From FEB-12 sp964503315 (GTDB taxonomy: Bacteria; Zixibacteria; MSB-5A5; GN15; FEB-12): DNA of 64,000 nucleotides. Below, one piece after another: positions 54,856-62,358 of this stretch (positions within the stretch are counted from its first letter, which is position 1; each line of letters starts with the position of its first letter). A program made the translations under genes and the position numbers. The notes beneath the pieces were generated by a model that saw nothing but the letters and a program-made list of their open reading frames with translations, searched no databases and had not been told where the DNA came from. The stretch lies in NCBI GenBank assembly GCA_964503315.1, contig CAZCZL010000009.1:1-64000 (forward strand), in the 5' to 3' direction.

Positions 54856-56331
54856 ATGGCTCAATCTGTTGCGTCAGAAGCGAAACTCATAGCCCGGCAT
54901 TCGGCGGTGTACGGTCTGGCCTCGGTCCTCGACCGGGTTGTCAGTTTCCTTATGCTGCCAGTGTACCTACGGGTTCTGACCCCTTCGGACTACGGAGTCC
55001 TCGAGCTCTTGTATCTCACCAACAGCGTGATCTCACTGGTTATCGGCATGGGTCTGGAGTCGGCGGTCAGCCGGTTCTACTTCGATTACGAAGAGGAGAA
55101 AGACCGGAACCGTGTAGTTGGGACGGCGGTGGTCGGCTATGGCGGCATGATGATAGCCATCAGCCTCTTCCTGATGCTATTCGCGGCGCCGATGGCCAGC
55201 TGGGTTCTCGAGTCGCGTGACCAGGCCAACCTGATGGTAGTCTCGCTGGCTTCGCTGGGAATTTCTATGATCCTCCCGGTCTACTTCGCCTACATGCGGG
55301 TTCGCCAGCGGTCGTTCGAGTATATGATCACCAAGGTAGCGATGACCGTGGTCACGCTCGGGCTGAATATTCTACTGGTCGTGGTCTTCCCCTACGGCGT
55401 TATGGGCGTGCTGATGGCCACGCTGATAACCAACGTGCTGTTCGTTCTCGTGCTCTCATTCACGACGCTGCGGAAAACCGGAATCTCGATCAGGTGGCAG
55501 TTGCTGGTCGACATGCTGAAATTCGGGTGGCCATTGATCCCGTCAAATATCGGCGCGTATATCGTGCAAGCCTCAGATCGGTATTTTGTCAAAGAGTACG
55601 TTTCGGTGGCGATGACCGGGATCTATTCGTTGGGATACAAGATCGGAACGTTGGTCAACCAGTTTGTCACCTCTCCCTTTCTCCAGGTTTGGGCGCCGCG
55701 TCGGTATGAGCTCTTCAATACCGAGGGGTATGACAAGATCTATCCGAAGATATTCACCTACTTTTGCACGTTGAGTCTGTTTGTCGGGCTGTTGATATCG
55801 CTGGTAGCAAAAGAGATCATCATGATCATGGCCGCGGAGTCATTTTGGCCGGCCTACAAAGTGGTGCCGGTAGTCGTGCTGGCCTACATCATTTTTTCGT
55901 TCCACCATCATTTCAATATTGGCATTTTGATGAAGAAGGCGACCAAGTATGTAGCTTACGTCAATGTGCTGAACGGCATTCTGAACGTGATACTGAATTT
56001 CCTTCTGATAAAACCATTCGGCATCTTCGGCGCGGCAGTGGCAACCCTGATCTGCTTCATTTTCAAAGCATCGTTGACCTTCTATTTCTCAAATCGGCTC
56101 TACCCTATCCATATGGAGTGGAGGCGGGTCGGTCTGTTGTTCGCCGTGGCCTTCGTGCTGTTTTTCGCCGGAATACAGGTGGACACCGGCACGCTCTGGC
56201 TGGATATGGCTGCCAAGGCCGGTATTGGCTGCCTTTTCCCGGTCGCTCTTTTCTCCGTAAAATTCTTCACCGATGAAGAATTGAAGCGGTTAAAGCAGAT
56301 CATCAAGACCAGATCGCTCAAATTCGATTAG
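54856..56331 (+). CDS. Polysaccharide flippase (Wzx/MOP family)
   Basis: A 491-residue membrane protein with about fourteen helices and the MOP-superfamily N-terminus SAVYGLASVLDRVVSFLMLP and RVLTPSDYGVLELLY. Such proteins flip lipid-linked sugar units across the inner membrane (oligosaccharide flippase, PF01943/PF13440). It is first of four plus-strand genes with short gaps (20, 30 and 28 nt), followed by adenylation, racemase and mutase enzymes, so the flipped unit probably bears the modification they make. No Wzy polymerase gene is visible nearby. Confidence 0.92.
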   Translation: MAQSVASEAKLIARHSAVYGLASVLDRVVSFLMLPVYLRVLTPSDYGVLELLYLTNSVISLVIGMGLESAVSRFYFDYEEEKDRNRVVGTAVVGYGGMMIAISLFLMLFAAPMASWVLESRDQANLMVVSLASLGISMILPVYFAYMRVRQRSFEYMITKVAMTVVTLGLNILLVVVFPYGVMGVLMATLITNVLFVLVLSFTTLRKTGISIRWQLLVDMLKFGWPLIPSNIGAYIVQASDRYFVKEYVSVAMTGIYSLGYKIGTLVNQFVTSPFLQVWAPRRYELFNTEGYDKIYPKIFTYFCTLSLFVGLLISLVAKEIIMIMAAESFWPAYKVVPVVVLAYIIFSFHHHFNIGILMKKATKYVAYVNVLNGILNVILNFLLIKPFGIFGAAVATLICFIFKASLTFYFSNRLYPIHMEWRRVGLLFAVAFVLFFAGIQVDTGTLWLDMAAKAGIGCLFPVALFSVKFFTDEELKRLKQIIKTRSLKFD

Positions 56332-56351
56332 GAGAGTCCGGGAGTAATACG

Positions 56352-57728
56352 ATGTTTGACATACTGCAATTTACCGCCAAGCATTTCTTTTTCAGGATGC
56401 GGGAGTTCCAGGAGCATGGGACTACCCTCGCTCACCTGAAGGAGATGGAGCGGGTGCAGTTCATGTCGCGACAGGAGATCGAGCAGCTTCAGTTGGATCG
56501 TCTGCGCACGATCCTGACTCACGCGTATAAGCATTCTCCCTTCTATACGTTTCGGCTGAATGAGGCGGGTATTGCCCCGGCTAGTATTCAGAATTTCGAT
56601 GATATCCTGAGACTTCCGGTGTTGACCAAAAAGGATATCCAGCTATCGCTTGACCAGTTACGTGCCCGGAACTATCCGGTGGAATCATTGGTTCCCAATA
56701 AAACCGGTGGATCGACGGGCAGTCCGCTGCAGTTTTACCACGACAAAGATCGGTTGTTCTCGCGAAAAGCGGCCACGATCCGGCACAATCGATGGGCCGG
56801 TTGGGATATCGGAATGAAGACAGCTTCATTCTGGGGACACCGCCAGGATATCGCCGGAATGGCCTCGGTCGGGTTCAAACTGCGAAGCATCTTCCTTGAT
56901 CGTCTGGCCATCCTCGATACTTCGAGTATTACGCGGGAACGGTTGGCTGAATTCAAGTCGCGGCTGCGATCATATCGCCCGGGAGTATATATCGCCTACG
57001 CGAATTCGATGTTCCTGTTCGCTCGTTTTCTGAAAGAAACGAACTCGACGGATCATCATCGGCCGAAAGCGATAATCACCTCTGCCGAAGTGCTCGAGCC
57101 GGATCAGCGGTCATTGATCGAGTCGGTCTTTGAATGCAAAGTCTACGACCGCTATGGGTCGCGGGAAACGAGCGTACTCGCTTCCGAGTGCGATTACCAT
57201 TCCGGACTGCATATCGGCGCGGAAGGATTCCTGATGGAATTTCTCCGTGAGGGTCGCCCCGCCAAGCCGGGTGAGACCGGCAAGGTGGTGGTCACCGACC
57301 TGCTCAATTTCGGGATGCCGTTCATCCGGTACCAGATCGAGGATACCGGAATGCCGCTATCCGAGACTTGCGGATGTGGCCGGGGACTTCCACTCATGAA
57401 GATGGCGGGTGGGCGAACCACAGACTTTCTGGTGACCCCCTCCGGCAAGATCGTGTCGGGAGCTTCCCTGACGATCTACCTGATCGCCAATACCCCCGGG
57501 GTGGCGCAGGCGCAATTGATTCAAGAGAAAAAAGACGAGGTCGTCTTCAAGATAGTCAGAGGCGAGAAGTTCAGTGACGCCAGCCTGAAGTTTCTGGCCG
57601 CGGAGATACCGAAGTACCTGGGGACCGACGTTAAGTACCAGATTGAGTACGTCGATACCATACCAGTGGAGTCTTCGGGGAAATACCGCTTCAGTATTTC
57701 CAAAGTAGACCCGGCCTCGGCGTTCTAA
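56352..57728 (+). CDS. PaaK/CapK-type adenylating enzyme
   Basis: A 458-residue member of the phenylacetate-CoA-ligase-like ANL family. The P-loop reads TGGSTGSPLQF, with YDRYGSRETS as the A5 block and a GETGKVVVTDL segment later. CapK proteins are found in capsule and exopolysaccharide clusters, and related enzymes activate amino or aromatic acids as adenylates. Together with the mutase and racemase genes downstream, it could activate a glutamate-derived amino acid; this is inference. It is 21 nt downstream of the flippase gene. Confidence 0.88.
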   Translation: MFDILQFTAKHFFFRMREFQEHGTTLAHLKEMERVQFMSRQEIEQLQLDRLRTILTHAYKHSPFYTFRLNEAGIAPASIQNFDDILRLPVLTKKDIQLSLDQLRARNYPVESLVPNKTGGSTGSPLQFYHDKDRLFSRKAATIRHNRWAGWDIGMKTASFWGHRQDIAGMASVGFKLRSIFLDRLAILDTSSITRERLAEFKSRLRSYRPGVYIAYANSMFLFARFLKETNSTDHHRPKAIITSAEVLEPDQRSLIESVFECKVYDRYGSRETSVLASECDYHSGLHIGAEGFLMEFLREGRPAKPGETGKVVVTDLLNFGMPFIRYQIEDTGMPLSETCGCGRGLPLMKMAGGRTTDFLVTPSGKIVSGASLTIYLIANTPGVAQAQLIQEKKDEVVFKIVRGEKFSDASLKFLAAEIPKYLGTDVKYQIEYVDTIPVESSGKYRFSISKVDPASAF

Positions 57729-57758
57729 CAGAGAAGATTTCGCAATCAGGAGAAAAGA

Positions 57759-58496
57759 GTGTCTAAGAAGAGATTAGGGATCATCGGCGGCATGGGCTCG
57801 GTCGCCGGAGCATATATGTTTGACCGGGCGGTCCAATTGACCCCGGCTATCACCGACCAGGAATACGTCGAGATCTTCGTGCATAACAACTCCTCGGTCC
57901 CGGATCGAACGCAGGGGATCCTGTACGGCGGGCCTACTCCCGTGCCGGAACTGGTTCGTTCGATGCAACTGATGGACGCTGTCGGTGCGGAATACGTGAT
58001 GCTGGCCTGCATGACCTCGCACTATTTCATCCCGGAGATACAGAAGGCGGCCAAAGCACAGATCATCGACGGGATCGCCGAAACCGCGCGATACACTGTA
58101 GAGCATCACCCGCAGGTCAAGACCGTCGGCATTCTGGCCTCGACCGGTAATCTCAAGATGCAGCTCTTCCAGAAGCAGTTTGAGGCAGTCGGCGTGAAGT
58201 CGATCATCTTCAATGACAAGGATCAGAAGTTCTATTTCATGGATCCTATCTATGAACCATGGGGGATCAAGGCGGGGCATGTGACGGGACAGCCGAAAGT
58301 TCGTTTTGTGCATGCTACCCAACGCCTGGTAGAACTTGGCGCCGACGCTATCATCGGTGGATGTTCAGAGGTTCCGCTCGTCCTGAGCCAGCAGGATGTT
58401 GAAGTACCATTCGTGGATGCCATTGACGTTCTGATAGCCACGGGCCTCGGCAAATGCATGGATATCTCTCCCCGCAAGATCCTCGAGCGGGCGTAA
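57759..58496 (+). CDS. Aspartate/glutamate racemase family protein
   Basis: A 245-residue cofactor-independent racemase-type enzyme. It has the opening IIGGMGSVAGA, the two catalytic cysteines C84 (in ACMTSHYF) and C202 (in GGCSEVPLVL), and the conserved STG turn (ASTGNLKMQLF). With both cysteines kept, racemisation of aspartate, glutamate or a relative such as 3-methylaspartate is plausible. GTG start at 57759 with CAGGAGA upstream. It lies between the adenylating enzyme and the glutamate mutase, an association I do not know from characterised pathways. Confidence 0.88.
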   Translation: MSKKRLGIIGGMGSVAGAYMFDRAVQLTPAITDQEYVEIFVHNNSSVPDRTQGILYGGPTPVPELVRSMQLMDAVGAEYVMLACMTSHYFIPEIQKAAKAQIIDGIAETARYTVEHHPQVKTVGILASTGNLKMQLFQKQFEAVGVKSIIFNDKDQKFYFMDPIYEPWGIKAGHVTGQPKVRFVHATQRLVELGADAIIGGCSEVPLVLSQQDVEVPFVDAIDVLIATGLGKCMDISPRKILERA

Positions 58497-58524
58497 TTCT
58501 TGATTGAGGTAAAAAGCGAATCGC

Positions 58525-60462
58525 ATGAAAACGGCATATAGATTATTGATCGGTTCTCTTGGCGATGACATCCATTCAGTCGGGATGGCATTGTTGACGC
58601 TCGCCTTCCGCGAATCAGGATTCTATGTCAAAAACATGGGGATCGGCAATACTCTGGATGACTTCTTTAATCATGCCGCGGATTTTGACGCCATGTTCAT
58701 CTCCTGTAACAATGGCCATGTCGACATGTACCTGGAGGAGTTCCCGCACAAGCTGAAGCATTTCGCGCTCGGCAACAGTGACCCCAAGGTCTGGTACCTG
58801 GGCGGGAATCTTTCGGTCAAAGAGAAAGATGATACGGTGGTTCGGCAGTTCCGCGCTTTGGGATTTGATTTTGTCGCTCCCAAACCGGTGTCATGGATGA
58901 CGATCCTCGAGAACCTGAAACGCGATTTCCATAACAAACAGATATATCCGCGTGATCTGCTCAGCCATGGCGAACACGAGATCCCGCCGATGCCGGATCT
59001 CGATACCGTGACAGATGAACCGATGAGCCAGCAGGAGTTCGAACTGACTCGTCGCGACGTGTTGGCGAGTTGGCCGACCGGCGCGGCCGTCTGGCTGACC
59101 GACGTGAAGAAGAATCACGGCGTGCCGGCAAAGAACCTGCACCACTTGATCAAGACACAGCAGACCTCGCCGTATCGTCCGCTCCTCCAGCCGCGCACTG
59201 GAGTCGCGCACATTCAAGATGAGATCGAGATCCTGAAACTGCTTCGAGAGAATGGGATGGATGTTTCCTCCATTCAGCTTGATGCCGCCAGTCGCAAGAA
59301 TATGTACGCAAAGGCCGAGGAGGGCGTCCGCCGCTCTGAAAAAGGTGGAACATCGTTCCTGAATGGTTATCCCGTTCCGGTACATGGTGTGGCCGGGATA
59401 GAGGAGATCCTCAACGCGATCGAGACACCATTCCAGATCCGTGCCGGCTCGCCGGATCATCGCCTGGTCTATGAAATAGGAATCGCGGGTGGAACGAGTT
59501 CGGTTGAAGGCGGCTTCCTTTGCTACCTCTATCCGTACGACAAGCGAACATCGCCCGTCGCGAATTTGAAGAACTGGAAATATGTCGATAAGTTGACCGG
59601 CATCTATCAGCAGCAGGGGATCACGGTCAATCGAGAATACTTCGGTCCATTGACCACCAGTCTGATCGAACCGTCGCTGGCAATCGCGATCAATGTTGTG
59701 CAGGCTATCCTGACGGCCAAGGCCGGCGGCGTCTGTGTATCGCTTGGATTGGCGGAGCAGGGGAACCGAGTTCAGGATATCGCCGCGATCCGCGCGCTCG
59801 ACAAAGTGGGACGCGCCTGGCTGACCAAGTATGGATTCCCGAAAGTAACCGTCTCGACTGTGTTCCATCAGTACATGGCGGCTTTCCCGAACAATCTCGA
59901 AAAGGCGCGTGAACTGATTGTGGCTAGTTCCACTACTGGTGCGCTGGCGCGCTCCACCAAGTTCATGATCAAGACCCCGGTTGAATCGATTCATATCCCG
60001 ACCCGTCATGATAATGCAGAAGCCTTGCGCCTGACCAAAGCGGGCGTGGCCAAGGCAGGAGACGTCAAGCCTGAGTGGACATTGGTGGAAACTGAAATGG
60101 CGATGATCGAACGGGAAGCCAATATCATTCTCAGTGAGATTGAGAAGCTGGGGCTTGGTTCAATGGCCCGTGGCGCGATCAAGGCATTCCAGAACGGATT
60201 GCTCGATGTTCCCTTCTCCCCTAGTCTCTACAATCGGAATGAGATCATCACGGCCCGTGACTGCGATGGCGCGGTCAGGTTTGTCAACCCGGAGCTGTTG
60301 CCGTTCGACGACCAGATCATCGAGTATCACAAAGAGAAGATCCACCGACGAATGGTGATGGAGCGCAGAACGAAAAGCTCGGAATTGATCGAGCAGGACC
60401 TGACCCGTATCTGGAAGGGTGACTACGTCCGCTGGCCGCTCGACGGACTCTATGTCCACTAG
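58525..60462 (+). CDS. B12-dependent glutamate mutase, S and E subunits fused in one chain
   Basis: A 645-residue protein. Residues 1 to about 135 form the cobalamin-binding domain of GlmS/MutS: DIHSVG (D15-H17-G20) supplies the axial histidine, followed by SCNNGHVDMY and WYLGGN. Residues about 150-640 match the TIM-barrel E subunit (GlmE): QPRTGVAHIQDEIEIL, GGTSFLNGYPVPVHGVAG, FQIRAGSPDHRL, NREYFGPLTTSLIEP and EQGNRVQDIAAIRAL. Classical enzymes have two chains and interconvert glutamate and 3-methylaspartate. No methylaspartase gene is nearby, so fermentation is unlikely; use in a surface-glycan or natural-product pathway is inferred. Some active-site positions differ (RAGSPDHR for RHGTPDAR), so the substrate may too. 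Its stop lies in a 9-bp stem-loop. Confidence 0.9.
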   Translation: MKTAYRLLIGSLGDDIHSVGMALLTLAFRESGFYVKNMGIGNTLDDFFNHAADFDAMFISCNNGHVDMYLEEFPHKLKHFALGNSDPKVWYLGGNLSVKEKDDTVVRQFRALGFDFVAPKPVSWMTILENLKRDFHNKQIYPRDLLSHGEHEIPPMPDLDTVTDEPMSQQEFELTRRDVLASWPTGAAVWLTDVKKNHGVPAKNLHHLIKTQQTSPYRPLLQPRTGVAHIQDEIEILKLLRENGMDVSSIQLDAASRKNMYAKAEEGVRRSEKGGTSFLNGYPVPVHGVAGIEEILNAIETPFQIRAGSPDHRLVYEIGIAGGTSSVEGGFLCYLYPYDKRTSPVANLKNWKYVDKLTGIYQQQGITVNREYFGPLTTSLIEPSLAIAINVVQAILTAKAGGVCVSLGLAEQGNRVQDIAAIRALDKVGRAWLTKYGFPKVTVSTVFHQYMAAFPNNLEKARELIVASSTTGALARSTKFMIKTPVESIHIPTRHDNAEALRLTKAGVAKAGDVKPEWTLVETEMAMIEREANIILSEIEKLGLGSMARGAIKAFQNGLLDVPFSPSLYNRNEIITARDCDGAVRFVNPELLPFDDQIIEYHKEKIHRRMVMERRTKSSELIEQDLTRIWKGDYVRWPLDGLYVH

Positions 60463-60468
60463 AGTCCG
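60444..60468. terminator. Stem-loop between convergent mutase and AsnB-like genes
   Basis: CGGACTCTA and TAGAGTCCG form a perfect 9-bp stem with a 7-nt loop, overlapping the mutase stop codon. No T-tract on either side. It may work as a two-way transcription stop. Confidence 0.5.
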
Positions 60469-60473
60469 TGCTA

Positions 60474-62327
60474 TTACTTCTTGTCGATGAACATCCGGTG
60501 GAACAGCTCGAAGGCGACGAGGTCGGAGAGCTGGAAGAATGAGTTTCCGCCTTTGCGCTGACGTTCCAAGAATTTTTCTATCGTCGGACGGTTGAAGTAA
60601 CCGCGTTGGACTGTCCGCTGGTCAAGCAAAACTCCCTCGTAGAATTCTCTCACCCGGGTGTCCGCCCGGTACCACTGACTGAAATGGCTATAGTTTTTCG
60701 GGTTGTAATATTTGAAGTGACCCTGGGTCAGTCGCTCCAGCAGGTAGCCATAGCGGTTGACCTTCGCCCGGAGTTTCTGTTTCCACGGTTTTGGCTTGGA
60801 GAAGAGATCAACGCCAGTGGATTGATAGGTGACGCGGGCCAGGTCAGGGAGTTTACTGCGGAAGTAAGCCGACATAACCGATTTTGAGAGCTTGGTTGCG
60901 GCCGGTATCTTGAGGTAGAAATCGACCAGCCGGTCATCGGCCAGCGCAAAATGGTCGTGCCACATGAATCGGTTGCAGTCGATCAGGTTCATATGTCGGC
61001 CGATGCGATTTCGAATGAAGAAATTATCCTTCTGATTACAGTAGAGCGGCGAAACGTTCAGGCTGCGCTTGAAGTCTTCCTCGATATTCGGCATGTAGGA
61101 CGCCGCGAAGCTTTTCCCCATCTCTGGCGTAAAGAGAGCGTAATGCTCTTCGCCAACAAAATCCCCCCAGAGTGAGCGCCGCAGATTCTTCAGCTTCTCT
61201 TCATGAGAGATATTCTCGGTGATATCGACCGCCTTGTAATAGGGAGAGCCGAAATTGGTCGGTCCGCCAAAAATGCCGTTCAAAAACGCGGTGGACTTTG
61301 GCGGAAGGTTGTACTGTGTGCTGACCCCTATGAGTGTCGCCGGGCCGGTGTTGTTCATTCCTTCGGAGAAATAGACGAATCGCTCGGCATGCTCCGCCAG
61401 CCAGTATGGATCCATCTCGACAAAACGATAGCGGTTATGATGCAGTACTTTGACCACATCCATCGCGATCCTATGGTCATGGCACCCGGAGCGGCCATGC
61501 GTGATCGCCCACGGGTTGTGCCCGGCCATAATTGTATGGGCGAGTATGAAGCGTGAATCAAGTCCGCCGGAGAGTGGAATGACAATATTCTCCGCGTTCC
61601 CTATACGCTTTCTGATCAGCGGGCGGAAGATGGCATCGACTTCCTCAACCATCTCGTCGAGCGATTTCTCAACTCCCTCTTGATACGTATAGTCCCAATA
61701 CTGCGAGAAGGTGGTCTTGCCGTTGGCAATCCGAATTACATGCCCGCCCAGGAGGATCTTGCCGTGCGTGAACAGTGTTTTGTCGCCAAGCGGGTAGCCG
61801 TAATTGAACATATCCGCCGCGCACTCCAGGTCGACCTCCCGGTCAAAGCTATCGTAGGCCAGAAACGCCTTCAGTTCGGTGGCGAACATGAAGAGGGAGT
61901 CATCTTCGAAATAGTAGAGCTGGCGGTGACCGAAGCGGTCGTTGCATAGCATCGCCTGTTTGGTTCTGTTATCGAAGATGGCGACATTGAAGGAGCCATC
62001 GATCTTCTCAGACAGTCGCGCCGCGTCCTGAGAATAGAGTGTGATAAGATGTTGTGCTTTGGGGATGTTACCGGAGGGGGCATCCGCGTGCCATCCATAA
62101 ATGAATCCGGAGTAAGCGGCCACGACTGATGCATCCGGTGAATGACCCAACTGCTTTTCACCTGCCAGCGGGATACCGGCATGGCCGACTGCGAACCAGT
62201 CGCCGATATGCGTCTCAGCCTCGTAGAAATCATAGTGCATTAGTCGTTGCTGCATGGCAGCGAGCAGCGCCTGACGTTGACCACTCTCCATCGGCCGTTT
62301 GCAGACAAATCCAAATATTCCGGGCAT
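60474..62327 (-). CDS. AsnB-like ATP-dependent amide ligase lacking the glutaminase cysteine
   Basis: A 617-residue asparagine-synthetase-family protein. The N-terminal amidotransferase fold is present but starts MPGIFGF, with Pro in place of the nucleophile Cys2, so glutamine hydrolysis is not expected. The synthetase domain keeps the ATP loop SGGLDSR from residue 253. Cys-less members include beta-lactam synthetases and other ligases that adenylate an acid and join it to an amine. It converges on the glutamate mutase gene (11 nt between stops) and sits downstream of the heparinase gene on the same strand. Substrate unknown; carboxyl activation of an aspartate-like residue is one option. Confidence 0.85.
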   Translation of the reverse strand: MPGIFGFVCKRPMESGQRQALLAAMQQRLMHYDFYEAETHIGDWFAVGHAGIPLAGEKQLGHSPDASVVAAYSGFIYGWHADAPSGNIPKAQHLITLYSQDAARLSEKIDGSFNVAIFDNRTKQAMLCNDRFGHRQLYYFEDDSLFMFATELKAFLAYDSFDREVDLECAADMFNYGYPLGDKTLFTHGKILLGGHVIRIANGKTTFSQYWDYTYQEGVEKSLDEMVEEVDAIFRPLIRKRIGNAENIVIPLSGGLDSRFILAHTIMAGHNPWAITHGRSGCHDHRIAMDVVKVLHHNRYRFVEMDPYWLAEHAERFVYFSEGMNNTGPATLIGVSTQYNLPPKSTAFLNGIFGGPTNFGSPYYKAVDITENISHEEKLKNLRRSLWGDFVGEEHYALFTPEMGKSFAASYMPNIEEDFKRSLNVSPLYCNQKDNFFIRNRIGRHMNLIDCNRFMWHDHFALADDRLVDFYLKIPAATKLSKSVMSAYFRSKLPDLARVTYQSTGVDLFSKPKPWKQKLRAKVNRYGYLLERLTQGHFKYYNPKNYSHFSQWYRADTRVREFYEGVLLDQRTVQRGYFNRPTIEKFLERQRKGGNSFFQLSDLVAFELFHRMFIDKK

Positions 62328-62358
62328 ATATTCTCAGTTCCTCAAATGCTAAGATGCT

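Noticed and set aside
58891..60009. Minus-strand frame of 372 codons opposite the glutamate mutase
   Set aside because: Fully antisense to a recognised enzyme; rich in Arg, His and Gln without any motif.
58525..60462. Glutamate fermentation by the methylaspartate pathway
   Set aside because: No methylaspartase, mesaconase or citramalate lyase genes are nearby; neighbours are glycan-export genes.
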